In this document: piece by piece, positions 24,577 through 33,269 of the stretch
Position numbering within the stretch: the first letter of the stretch is position 1
Layout of the letters: every line of letters begins with the position of its first letter
Assembly: GCA_030528355.1 (NCBI GenBank)
Contig: JAUMZA010000001.1
Span: 1 to 64,000, forward strand
Source of the DNA: Candidatus Saccharimonadota bacterium
Lineage (GTDB): Bacteria > Patescibacteriota > Saccharimonadia > Saccharimonadales > Saccharimonadaceae
DNA length: 64,000 nt
Reading direction: 5' to 3'
Program-made: the position numbers and the translations under genes
The notes under the pieces: model-generated
The model's database searches: none
Seen by the model: the letters and a program-made list of their open reading frames with translations, nothing else
What the model was told of the DNA's origin: nothing

Positions 24577-26214
24577 TTATCGGGCATAGGTGCTATTTGT
24601 GTGATTGCTATAGGTTGGACGCAATAGGCCGACAACCTCACGGAGCTCGGTAGTCTGCTTTACGCCAGGGTTGAGCGTGCTACATGGATCAAAGATATCC
24701 CGCACAGCATCGTACAGCTTGGTGAGCTCTGGCGACCACTGCTTACGCACAAATGGCGATTTTGCTCGCCCTTCACCCGCAGTTGCCACAATGCTACCGC
24801 CATGAGCCGCTACCAACCCGGCAAACATATCATACACCTTGAGCATTTTTTGACGCTCCTGCACTGTGCGATAGGTAAACTGCGGATAAAAATCATAGAT
24901 ACTACGCACCACATCACCCGTATACGGAAATGTGATTGTATGCTGTAACTCTAGCTTATGCAGGGCGCCGATAAATTCATCGCAGCGTTCTGGTGGGATA
25001 TATACGCCCGTGAAGAATGGCGAGGCAATACTTTCTGTAGTGGTCGTGCGAAGTGCACTGTACACAACTCCATCAAGGGCGGCAATGTCGTCAAGTTCAG
25101 CCTGTGATTCGCTCATATGCACAGCAGTTGCCCCAAACTTCTCGAACAGTTTTTGGCATTTTTTTGCCTTACGCTTGCGAGTACGCTCATTAAAATCAGC
25201 AAAAGTACATCGCAACACGCCCGCCACCCGAGGCTTTTCTGCCTTGGCGGCAGTCAACAATTCGTGTTGATAGCCCTTTTCGTGTGCAGCCGTGACAAGC
25301 TTACCGTCAATCACCAAAACTTGCTCTGGCGAAAGCTTACAAATATCGTCAAATGCATCATGCAGTGCTTGCTGTGATGAAAATGCTGCTGCTACCATGA
25401 TTTGTTCATCACCATAAAACTCAACTTTCATAATCATCTCGGAAATCACACCCAGCGTACCTTGCGAACCAACAAATAACGGCGTAAGATCAAAGCTGCC
25501 GTTCTTTTGCTTGACACGGGCAATCGAAGCATAGCCACTTGCGTCAAAGGTAGTTTGATCAATTGTGTCGACTAGCTGCTGATTTTCTTCAATTAAATTA
25601 TCTACAGCCCGGTAAATTTGCCCCTCAAAGTCGGTTTGTGCCATTTTTTTCGCAAGTTCACGCTTTGAAAGCCGGCGAGTCTGAATTACATCACCATTTG
25701 CAAGTACCACCTCTAGCTCCTCCGTGTGGTCTAGAATGGCACCCGACTGCGACCCGGCCGCCCCTACCGCACCGTTTGCTATAGCACCACCGATTGAACT
25801 ATCAGGAGTATGGGCTGGCACCGCTGGCAAATAATACCCCTGTAGCTTTAGGGCTTCGTTTAGAGCAAGGCAGGTCACTCCTGGCTGCAACCGCACAAGT
25901 CGCTGCTTGGTGTCAAATTCAAAAATACAATTCATGTGTGCACGTGTTGCCAAGGCAATCCCCTTACCAACAGCCGCACCAGTTGTATTGCTGCCACTGC
26001 CACGAGGGGCGATGCCAATTACATGCCCCTTTTCGGCTAGTTGATACGCAAACCGCACCACCTTACGGATATCGCTAGTTGCCCGTGGATACACGACAAG
26101 GTCTGGCTTGGCAGTCACAATACTCGCATCAGTCGCAAATTCTTTACGAACAGCCACATCTGTGGTGACATCACCAAGAATATGTTCGTTAAGATACTGG
26201 GCAATTTTACTCAT
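24577..26214 (-). CDS. FAD-linked oxidase, GlcD/lactate dehydrogenase-like
   Basis: Predicted flavoprotein 2-hydroxyacid dehydrogenase, 545 aa. The FAD-binding type 4 (PCMH) domain spans about residues 35-230, with IAPRGSGSNTTGAA, LQPGVTCLALNEAL and SSIGGAIANGAVGA. A GlcD/D-lactate dehydrogenase C-terminal domain follows and ends near STLNPGVK. No Fe-S cysteine motifs are visible, so any partner is encoded elsewhere. Substrate (D-lactate, glycolate or other) not determinable. Leader with SD AGAGGAAA; -10 TATTAT at 26250-26255 preceded by TGC. Confidence 0.88.
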   Translation of the reverse strand: MSKIAQYLNEHILGDVTTDVAVRKEFATDASIVTAKPDLVVYPRATSDIRKVVRFAYQLAEKGHVIGIAPRGSGSNTTGAAVGKGIALATRAHMNCIFEFDTKQRLVRLQPGVTCLALNEALKLQGYYLPAVPAHTPDSSIGGAIANGAVGAAGSQSGAILDHTEELEVVLANGDVIQTRRLSKRELAKKMAQTDFEGQIYRAVDNLIEENQQLVDTIDQTTFDASGYASIARVKQKNGSFDLTPLFVGSQGTLGVISEMIMKVEFYGDEQIMVAAAFSSQQALHDAFDDICKLSPEQVLVIDGKLVTAAHEKGYQHELLTAAKAEKPRVAGVLRCTFADFNERTRKRKAKKCQKLFEKFGATAVHMSESQAELDDIAALDGVVYSALRTTTTESIASPFFTGVYIPPERCDEFIGALHKLELQHTITFPYTGDVVRSIYDFYPQFTYRTVQERQKMLKVYDMFAGLVAAHGGSIVATAGEGRAKSPFVRKQWSPELTKLYDAVRDIFDPCSTLNPGVKQTTELREVVGLLRPTYSNHTNSTYAR

Positions 26215-26283
26215 ATGTATATGTTTCCTCTATTCTGCTTCTTATGTCTATAATAGCATATGCGTTATGATTCGTGCAGTATA

Positions 26284-26312
26284 TTGTATTATTTTTATTG
26301 GCGTGGTATACT
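26284..26312 (+). promoter_or_regulatory. tRNA-Leu promoter
   Basis: TTGTAT, 17 bases, TATACT, ending 35 bases before the tRNA. Confidence 0.75.
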
Positions 26313-26347
26313 AAAAAAGTTACCAAGCTACTGTTAATAGCGTATAT

Positions 26348-26432
26348 GCACGAGTGGTGGAATTGGTAGACACGCTAGCCTTAGGAGCTAGTGCCTTCGG
26401 GCGTGGAGGTTCGAGTCCTCTCTCGTGTACCA
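26348..26432 (+). tRNA. tRNA-Leu(TAG)
   Basis: An 85-base class II tRNA. The acceptor GCACGAG pairs with CTCGTGT, with CCA encoded. The anticodon stem CTAGC/GCTAG encloses loop CTTAGGA with anticodon TAG. The T arm contains GTTCGAG. Confidence 0.97.
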
Positions 26433-26452
26433 ATTAACAGATGGCTATTATT

Positions 26453-26482
26453 AAAATACACCCTTTAGCGGGGTGTATTTTT
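26453..26482. terminator. Bidirectional terminator
   Basis: AAAATACACCC and GGGTGTATTTT form an 11-bp stem between the tRNA and the convergent small gene. T-runs are present in both directions. Confidence 0.88.
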
Positions 26483-26503
26483 GTTATACTGTCACTACGC
26501 AGG

Positions 26504-26713
26504 CTATTGAATTGAATTTTCAATCCCAATACGAGCCAGCTCCGTTACGGCATGCTCGCGCATAGTATCATCAAGCTCGTGCGGTGCCATTTGCAGCTCT
26601 TGCGGAGTAAAGGCGTTAATTTCGTTTAGTACTATTACATCTGGCGTAATGACAGGAAATTCAACCGTATCACATTCAGATACTGATAGTTGGACTTTTG
26701 GGGTGTATTCCAT
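26504..26713 (-). CDS. Unknown 69-aa acidic protein
   Basis: The product MEYTPKVQLSVSECDTVEFP and onward is acidic and soluble, with no recognised domain. The start is set by SD AAGGAG eight bases upstream; a longer reading from 26779 lacks an SD. It has its own promoter (26808-26837) and a leader of roughly 90 bases with hairpin CTGCAG/CTGCAG, and it ends at the shared terminator. Function unknown. Confidence 0.65.
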   Translation of the reverse strand: MEYTPKVQLSVSECDTVEFPVITPDVIVLNEINAFTPQELQMAPHELDDTMREHAVTELARIGIENSIQ

Positions 26714-26807
26714 GTTTTGCTCCTTGTATTTGAGGCCTGCAGACAACAAGACTGCAGCGGATTGCAGCCCGTATATCACAAACGTTATATTTTAGTAACT
26801 ATATTTT

Positions 26808-26837
26808 AGTATACATCATATATGATATATCACGCAA
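26808..26837 (-). promoter_or_regulatory. Promoter with overlapping palindromes
   Basis: Minus strand TTGCGT, 18 bases, TATACT. The spacer holds two overlapping perfect palindromes, ATCATATATGAT (26815-26826) and TGATATATCA (26823-26832). Confidence 0.65.
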
Positions 26838-26874
26838 CTTTTCCCTGCAGTTTATCGCCAATTACCCATCACGC

Positions 26875-26910
26875 AAAAAAGAAAGATGCAGCAACGAGGC
26901 TACATCTTTC
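26875..26910 (-). terminator. Terminator overlapping the rsmD stop codon
   Basis: On the minus strand a 12-bp stem (GAAAGATGTAGC with GCTGCATCTTTC, one wobble) with loop CTCGTT is followed by TTTTTT. The rsmD stop codon lies inside the 5' arm. Confidence 0.85.
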
Positions 26911-27454
26911 GGCGGTAAAATGTTAGGTTCGCTTGAGAATAACTACGATTGTCCACCACAACAATTTCGTCGTTAGCGATAACTTCCTCACACTTACCTG
27001 GTTTAGATAATACCATAAGCGCACCAGGTTTGAGAAGTCCAAAAAGTCGCTCGATTGTGGAAAAGTGCTGTTCGATTGCGTAATATGGCGGGTCAACAAA
27101 GATAATATCAAACTGTGCATCGGGGTTAGTGGAAATCCAGGCATTAACTCGTGAGCGTACCAATTTTGCGCGATCCTCATCAAGCCCGAGCGTTTCGATA
27201 TTATTGGCAATCACCTTCTGTGCAATGCGGCCGCTTTCTACAAACGTGGCATGTGCAGCTCCACGACTTAAGGCCTCAAGCCCCAATGCTCCCGTGCCTG
27301 CAAATGCATCTAATACCGTCGCCCCCGGCAGCTCGTGCTGAATTGAATTAAATAACGCATTACGAATACGCTCGCCCATCGGATGAGTCCCCCGCCCACG
27401 TGGGGAATCTAATTTACGCCCACCAAACTCTCCCGCAATTAATCGGACTCGCAT
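26900..27454 (-). CDS. rsmD: 16S rRNA (guanine966-N2)-methyltransferase
   Basis: The 184-aa SAM-dependent methylase has VRLIAGEFGGRKLDSPRGRG at the N-terminus, the SAM loop VLDAFAGTGALGLEALSRGA, and the catalytic FVDPPYY (DPPY). The start ATG 27454 overlaps the end of the upstream gene by 16 bases and has AAGGA nearby; an upstream in-frame ATG lacks support. It is the last gene of the tyrS operon. Confidence 0.93.
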   Translation of the reverse strand: MRVRLIAGEFGGRKLDSPRGRGTHPMGERIRNALFNSIQHELPGATVLDAFAGTGALGLEALSRGAAHATFVESGRIAQKVIANNIETLGLDEDRAKLVRSRVNAWISTNPDAQFDIIFVDPPYYAIEQHFSTIERLFGLLKPGALMVLSKPGKCEEVIANDEIVVVDNRSYSQANLTFYRRKM

Positions 27455-28275
27455 ATTAATCCTTCTGTGCGTAATTGCAATATCGACATGTACCAACCCG
27501 CACAGACTGCCTTAATAATCAGCGGCAGCAACTCTTGCTTGGTTTCACGCGCGAGGTGTCGTGTCCAGCCCTTCTTCTGAAATTCTTCGTACATACCCAT
27601 TGCGTGCACCTGCCGTAAAATATCCAAAAAGAACGGACGAAACCCATACGACTCCAAGGCTGTAATATCATCCGCATTGAAGCGATGGTCGGTATCAAGC
27701 TTTGCGGCAGAAATCGTCGTTGCCACACCCAGTTCAAAATTAAAGTGTGTCGTCATCACCCCTTTTGCACCCCAAAATTCCCAATTATTTTTAATTTTTT
27801 CGCGGGCGTTTTTACCCGGTAGTAAAATCTTCTCTTTAGTTGAATTGCGAGTTGCAATACCCTTACCGTCTCGCAGTTTTTCAATCGTTTCTTCTAGTGG
27901 GTAGTGGTGTGCAGGCGTTAGTCCATCGGTAATTGCATGTGCCATCCAGGCGGCTTCAAAAGATGCTCGCTCTACGTTGTGCTCTGCCAGGGCGATAGTA
28001 AGATTTTTGATATGTGCATCAATCATATCAAGCAGCATGGTGTCACTTGGGTCGTCTGGGTTGATAAAATGCCACGGTTCATCTTTGGCGGGGCTTTTAC
28101 GCTTGATGCCATCGGGGCCATTAAGGCCTTCAAAATGCAAAATCTGCTTAATCGATGGGAATCCCACCTGTCGTGAAATAAATGGCGTCACGTGCCGGTG
28201 TGCCACACGGTCAATCCGCTGATGCACACCCATAAGTCGCCCAGATTTGGTTCGAAAAGTTGTTCCTGAATACAT
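27439..28275 (-). CDS. Unknown protein, zinc-dependent phospholipase C-like pattern
   Basis: The 278-aa product starts MYSGTTFRTKSGRLMG, one base after the recG stop, which favours this ATG over the longer reading from 28377. AAWMAHAITDGLTPAHHYPL (about residues 110-130) resembles the H..D....H core of zinc-dependent phospholipase C/S1 nuclease folds, and further His residues occur (HQRIDRVAHRHVT, THFNFE). There is no signal peptide, which is unlike secreted phospholipases. The assignment is tentative. Confidence 0.5.
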   Translation of the reverse strand: MYSGTTFRTKSGRLMGVHQRIDRVAHRHVTPFISRQVGFPSIKQILHFEGLNGPDGIKRKSPAKDEPWHFINPDDPSDTMLLDMIDAHIKNLTIALAEHNVERASFEAAWMAHAITDGLTPAHHYPLEETIEKLRDGKGIATRNSTKEKILLPGKNAREKIKNNWEFWGAKGVMTTHFNFELGVATTISAAKLDTDHRFNADDITALESYGFRPFFLDILRQVHAMGMYEEFQKKGWTRHLARETKQELLPLIIKAVCAGWYMSILQLRTEGLICESD

Positions 28276-28276
28276 A

Positions 28277-30310
28277 TTAATTAAGTCGCGTGAGGCGTTG
28301 ATATGCTTGCACTCGCTGCGATAACTCTTTATATTGTACCAAATCCTCACCAGATTCAATATATTTTTTTGCCGCACGCTGTGCCCGAGCGATTAATTTT
28401 GTATCTGTTACTGATGCAATTTGTAGATTCAACGCCCCGTGCTGCGCCTTACCATAAATTTCACCAGGGCCGCGCAGCTCCAGATCGACTTCGGCCAAAT
28501 GAAAGCCATCGTTCGAACGTTCGATTTCTCGCAGGCGTTGGCTTGGTTTCTGATGGTCACTCAGCATCAAATGGCAATAGCTTTGATATGCCCCACGCCC
28601 CACACGTCCACGTAATTGGTGTAGCTGGCTTAAGCCAAAATGGTCGGCGTTTTCAATTAGCATGACAGTAGCATTTGGCACATTCACCCCTACTTCTACC
28701 ACGGTAGTACTGATGAGAATATCAATTTTACCAGCGGCAAACTCGGCCATCACGGCATCCTTTTCGGCCGGCTTCATTTTGCCATGCAACATGCCCACCT
28801 GGCGATGCCGAAAAATAGTACTACGCAGCTTGCGATATTCCGCCTCGACACTTTTGGTGTCGTTTTCGGGGTTGTCATCAATCAAGCTGCAAATAATATA
28901 GGCTTGGCGACCTTTGGCGAGCTCGGTATCGATCGCTGCATACAGTGCATCGACGCTGGTTGGCGACCATATTTTGGTTTTGATGGGCTTGCGGCCGGCG
29001 GGCAGTTCGTCGAGTACACTTACATCAAGCTCGCCAAATACGGTGAGTTGCAATGAGCGCGGAATCGGTGTGGCAGTCATCGCTAAAAGGTGCGGCATAT
29101 GGGGCGATTTTGCCAGCAAATCCTGCCGCTGCTGCACGCCAAAACGGTGCTGCTCATCAACCACTACAAAGCCAAGTTTGCGATAGCTAACGGTTTTTTG
29201 GATCAGCGCATGCGTACCCACCACCACCTGCACGGAACCATCTGCAATACGCGCAAGCAACGCTTTACGTGCTGTGCCTTTGACGCTGCCGGTTAGCAAT
29301 ACCACCGATACGCCAAAAGGCTCAAGTAGCGACTGCAAAGTTTCGGCATGTTGCGTAGCCAAAATTTCAGTTGGTGCCATAATGGCAGTTTGCAACCCTG
29401 CCTGTGCCGCTGCATAGGCTGCCACGCCTGCCACAATCGTCTTACCAGATCCGACATCACCCTGCAATAAACGGTTCATCGGCGTCGCACTTTCAAAATC
29501 TTGAATAATTTGCCACAGGGCACGACGCTGTGCATTAGTCAACGCAAACGGCAAGCCTTTTACAAACGCCGCAATACGTGGCTGGTCGAACGGAATTCGC
29601 CAGCCTTTCAGTGTAGTGTTAGCTTGCTTGTTTAGCTGGCTCGCCAAAAGTAACTCAAACAATTCTTCAAACGCCAGACGTTCTTTGGCGTGAGCGAGCT
29701 GCTTATCAGTTTTTGGGAAATGCATGCCAAGGTAGGCCTCGGCACGAGACATGAGACCTTCGCTGGCGACAATCTGCGGCGGCAAGGTTTCGGGCAGCAT
29801 AGTGATAGTAGGGCGGATACTCGCTATAAGCTTACGTAATTGTTGCGGCTTTACACCTTTAATGGCACGATATACCGGGGAAAGATATTCGCTCGGTTCA
29901 GACTCGCCAAATTGCTTGGGAATTTCGACCGATGGATTAGTAAGCTGGTAACGATTATAGGTAAATTCGAATGTGCCACTAAACAAAAATTGTTTACCGC
30001 CCGTTAGTTGCGTGGCACGATACGGCTGATTAAACCACACCGCACGCAGCTTGCTGCTGCCATCACTTAAGGTGGCAGTGGTAATTTTCAACCCCCGTCG
30101 CACCTGCTTGGTTTCGATTGTTTCACATGTTGCACAAATCGTCACCTTGCCAGGTCGAAGATCGGCAATTCGTGCCACCGCCGAAAAATCCTCATGCCGA
30201 CGAGGTAAGAATTGCAGCAAATCACCCACCGTACGAATACCCGCACGAACAAGTGCTTGGCTTGTGACATCTCCCACCCCTTTTAGTTCGGCAACTGGCG
30301 TAGATCGCAT
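28277..30310 (-). CDS. recG: ATP-dependent DNA helicase RecG
   Basis: Branched-DNA helicase that remodels stalled replication forks, 677 aa. An N-terminal OB 'wedge' domain is followed by Walker A LLQGDVGSGKTIVAG, box II DEQHRFGVQQRQ, motif III MTATPIPRSL and motif VI QLRGRVGRGAYQSYC. The RecG C-terminal region is present. Its ATG overlaps the pgm stop by one base (TAATG), so translation is coupled. Confidence 0.96.
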   Translation of the reverse strand: MRSTPVAELKGVGDVTSQALVRAGIRTVGDLLQFLPRRHEDFSAVARIADLRPGKVTICATCETIETKQVRRGLKITTATLSDGSSKLRAVWFNQPYRATQLTGGKQFLFSGTFEFTYNRYQLTNPSVEIPKQFGESEPSEYLSPVYRAIKGVKPQQLRKLIASIRPTITMLPETLPPQIVASEGLMSRAEAYLGMHFPKTDKQLAHAKERLAFEELFELLLASQLNKQANTTLKGWRIPFDQPRIAAFVKGLPFALTNAQRRALWQIIQDFESATPMNRLLQGDVGSGKTIVAGVAAYAAAQAGLQTAIMAPTEILATQHAETLQSLLEPFGVSVVLLTGSVKGTARKALLARIADGSVQVVVGTHALIQKTVSYRKLGFVVVDEQHRFGVQQRQDLLAKSPHMPHLLAMTATPIPRSLQLTVFGELDVSVLDELPAGRKPIKTKIWSPTSVDALYAAIDTELAKGRQAYIICSLIDDNPENDTKSVEAEYRKLRSTIFRHRQVGMLHGKMKPAEKDAVMAEFAAGKIDILISTTVVEVGVNVPNATVMLIENADHFGLSQLHQLRGRVGRGAYQSYCHLMLSDHQKPSQRLREIERSNDGFHLAEVDLELRGPGEIYGKAQHGALNLQIASVTDTKLIARAQRAAKKYIESGEDLVQYKELSQRVQAYQRLTRLN

Positions 30311-32097
30311 TATTCTACGGCGGTCAATTGCTGTTCAAAGGCCACAATACTATCAGCCAGCTCCCGCTGCAGATGCTGGTATCTTTGTGCGATTGCCTGT
30401 GTATCGGTTGTATCGATCGCCTCAAACCACTGCACATACAGCTTCAGCTTTGGCTCAGTACCGCTTGGTCGCACTGTCACACGCCGCCTACTATCACCCA
30501 GTTCAAATACAATTACATCGCCTTGCTTGCAATCAATCGCCGTCGTATCGCCAGTCTGCATATCACGAGCTTGGAGCGATGCGTAATCACGCACCACGCT
30601 CACCTCGTACCCGGCTAACACGTGTGGCGGATTGGTTCGCAGTGCTTGCATAATAGCCTGCATCCGCTTAAAGCCATCAGCACCAGGTAGCTGGATAGTT
30701 GCCAATGATTCCTGATACATACCATGTTCGCCATACAATTCAAGCAGTCGATCATACAGCGTTTTGCCAGCTTGCTTTAACATGGCGGCATATTCTGCAA
30801 GCAGCAACGCTCCGACTGCACCATCTTTATCACGAGCATAACTGCCCTTCAGTAACCCGTAGCTTTCTTCACCACCAAGCACAAACACCTCGTTGGTAGA
30901 TTCTTTTTGACGGATTAGTTCGCCAATATACTTAAATCCAACCAACATATTAGTATACATAGCAGCACCATAGGATGCTGCAATTGCACTAAGCATATCG
31001 GTCGTAACAATCGTTTTTGCCAAGTAGTGTTGCGGCGTAAGTTCACCACGAGCCTGCAACTGCTGCAGTGCAAAATCAGCCGCCAAAACTGCCGATTGGT
31101 TACCGTTTAGATACACCGCTTCACCATGCTGATTAACCACCACCCCAATACGGTCGGCATCTGGGTCGTTTGTAATAGCGATGTCGCTATTAGTTTGCAG
31201 CATTTGCTGAACCGCTTGTTCGTTTGCAGCCTTTTCTTCAGGATTTGCCTTACCACCAGGCACGGTTGGAAAGTTACCATCTGGCACCATCTGTGCCTCA
31301 ACCGCCTGCACCGTAAAGCCAGCTTTTTGCAAGACTGGCAATACGCTACGCTGCCCGGCACCATGTAGTGGTGAGTAGGTGATATTTAGCTGACGAGTAT
31401 CTCCTAGTGCTTCGGACAAAACAGCAGCATAATACGCCTCATCAACCGCTTCACCAATCAGCTGTATCTTGCCCTCGTCAACTGCTGCAGTAAACTCACA
31501 GGTGTGAATGGTAGTGATATGCTCCGCCGCAGCTAGCACGCCCTTGTCGTGCGGAGCCACAATTTGTGCACCGTCATTCCAATACGCCTTAAACCCATTA
31601 TCGGCTGGCGGGTTGTGGCTCGCACTAATCACAATGCCGGCAGCAGCCCCTAAATGACGCACCGCAAAGCTGAGCTCTGGCGTAGCACGAAAACCATCAA
31701 ATAAATAGGTAGTAAACCCGTTGGCCGCACAGACACTGGCGGCATACTTGCTCAATTCGTCGGAGGTTAGACGGGTATCACAGGCAATCACTATGCCTTT
31801 TTGCGGTGCAGTTTCATCAAACGATTTTGCATATTCACATAACGCCTGGGCACTTTCGCCAATTGTCACCTTGTTGATACGATTAGAGCCAATCCCTGTT
31901 ACACCACGCCGGCCACCAGTACCAAATTCAATCACCTTAAAGAAGGCATCTTCTAACTCACTCCACTTGCCGTCGGCAATCATCTGGCGAAGCTCATCGG
32001 CATATTCAGCGTACTTTTCTTCCGTCAACCAACGGATAATATTTTGTTCCGCAGCAGCTGATACGTTGCCACGTAGCAGTTCGGTAGTATCCATCAT
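30310..32097 (-). CDS. Phosphohexomutase (phosphoglucomutase/phosphomannomutase family)
   Basis: The 595-aa enzyme interconverts hexose 1- and 6-phosphates. The N-terminal FGTGGRRGVTG, active-site phosphoserine loop IVISASHNPPADNGFK, metal loop DPDADRIGV, sugar loop GGEESYG and C-terminal phosphate loop RPSGTEPKLKLY are all intact. The length matches PgcA-type enzymes. Two ATGs (32097, 32094) follow AGGAGG, which itself lies in the last codons of the yibE/F gene. It supplies sugar phosphates for envelope polymers or glycolysis. Confidence 0.92.
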   Translation of the reverse strand: MMDTTELLRGNVSAAAEQNIIRWLTEEKYAEYADELRQMIADGKWSELEDAFFKVIEFGTGGRRGVTGIGSNRINKVTIGESAQALCEYAKSFDETAPQKGIVIACDTRLTSDELSKYAASVCAANGFTTYLFDGFRATPELSFAVRHLGAAAGIVISASHNPPADNGFKAYWNDGAQIVAPHDKGVLAAAEHITTIHTCEFTAAVDEGKIQLIGEAVDEAYYAAVLSEALGDTRQLNITYSPLHGAGQRSVLPVLQKAGFTVQAVEAQMVPDGNFPTVPGGKANPEEKAANEQAVQQMLQTNSDIAITNDPDADRIGVVVNQHGEAVYLNGNQSAVLAADFALQQLQARGELTPQHYLAKTIVTTDMLSAIAASYGAAMYTNMLVGFKYIGELIRQKESTNEVFVLGGEESYGLLKGSYARDKDGAVGALLLAEYAAMLKQAGKTLYDRLLELYGEHGMYQESLATIQLPGADGFKRMQAIMQALRTNPPHVLAGYEVSVVRDYASLQARDMQTGDTTAIDCKQGDVIVFELGDSRRRVTVRPSGTEPKLKLYVQWFEAIDTTDTQAIAQRYQHLQRELADSIVAFEQQLTAVE

Positions 32098-33269
32098 TTC
32101 CTCCTTGCGTTAATCTTATGCGTTATTATAGCAAATAGCTGAGCTTTACGAGTGATGAGTAGTGCGGCAATTACGGTAGAAATCGGCACCGCCAACACCA
32201 GTGCCATGCTTGATACAAGCGTGCGAACAATTTCCTGGGCGATAAATTCAGAGTTAAAAATCAGAAATGGTGAACTATAGCTATCAAAACTTGCTGAGAT
32301 TGATAAAATAATCGGCAACGAGGCACCAACATAGGCTAGTGCGAGTGTATTAACCACCGCAATCACATGTTCTGTGCCTACCGAATACGCATGGCGAATT
32401 AATTGTAGTAATGACAGCTTTGGCTGAGCCTGGTGCAGCTCATCCACCGTTGCAGTCTGGGCAGTGATGACATCATCAAGCACCCCAAGGGTTGCGATAA
32501 TAATACCACCAAGCAGCACGCCACGCATATCAAGTGCGGCATTATTTACTTGCAAAATGGCAGAAGTCTCATCATACACGCCGGTTAAATAGCCGAACGC
32601 CCCGCCAATAATTGCCAATATAATCGCACATACTAGCACCACATAAATACTAAGTAGCGATACAAAGCTACGCCACCGCCAGCCATGTGCCACAATAATG
32701 GATGCCGTTGCAATAATAAAAGCAGCCACAATACACGCCCAAAACGCATTCGCCCCTTGGATAATAGCAGGAATCAGCCCAGCCGCAATGACCCCGATAC
32801 TAATAAACAACCCCGCCAAGCTTGCAACACCTCGCTTACCACTCACAATCAGTACTAGTAGCACGAATAGCAAGGTTAGCCCAACCAGCCCTGGTACCCG
32901 CCAAAACGAATAAGCATATTCCGACAGCTGCCCTTTTGGCGTGATACTCACCAGTAGCTGATCGCCTGGCTGCGGCTTAATGGAAAGCACCTTAACTGGC
33001 AGCGTCTTGCCCCAGTCTAGCCCATCAATAATGCGTACCGTTGCTTCACCCGGCCGCACCGATACGACCGATACACGCACCAGGTTTGATTGAGCAGCCT
33101 TTTGTGGCGAATAAAACTCCGACGCTACCGCCTGACGTGGCTGATGCGGCGTAGCAAATTGTGCAACTACCATATACACCGCCAAAAATGCTACCGCCAC
33201 GCCAGCCAGCAGCATAATACGACGGGCATGTTGCCGCCATAGTGTGCGACACTTATTCTGCCAGTGCAA
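32094..33269 (-). CDS. YibE/F-family membrane protein
   Basis: The 391-aa protein has one N-terminal TM segment, an extracytoplasmic beta-rich domain (about 50-125, VRVSVVSVRPGEATVRIIDG), then seven hydrophobic segments with family motifs RGVLLGGIIIATLGVLDDVI and the late SEFIAQEIVRTLVSS. YibE/F proteins are membrane proteins of unproven transport function. The start is a TTG overlapping the tyrS stop by 17 bases; a later ATG near codon 19 is an alternative. Confidence 0.85.
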   Translation of the reverse strand: MHWQNKCRTLWRQHARRIMLLAGVAVAFLAVYMVVAQFATPHQPRQAVASEFYSPQKAAQSNLVRVSVVSVRPGEATVRIIDGLDWGKTLPVKVLSIKPQPGDQLLVSITPKGQLSEYAYSFWRVPGLVGLTLLFVLLVLIVSGKRGVASLAGLFISIGVIAAGLIPAIIQGANAFWACIVAAFIIATASIIVAHGWRWRSFVSLLSIYVVLVCAIILAIIGGAFGYLTGVYDETSAILQVNNAALDMRGVLLGGIIIATLGVLDDVITAQTATVDELHQAQPKLSLLQLIRHAYSVGTEHVIAVVNTLALAYVGASLPIILSISASFDSYSSPFLIFNSEFIAQEIVRTLVSSMALVLAVPISTVIAALLITRKAQLFAIITHKINARRK

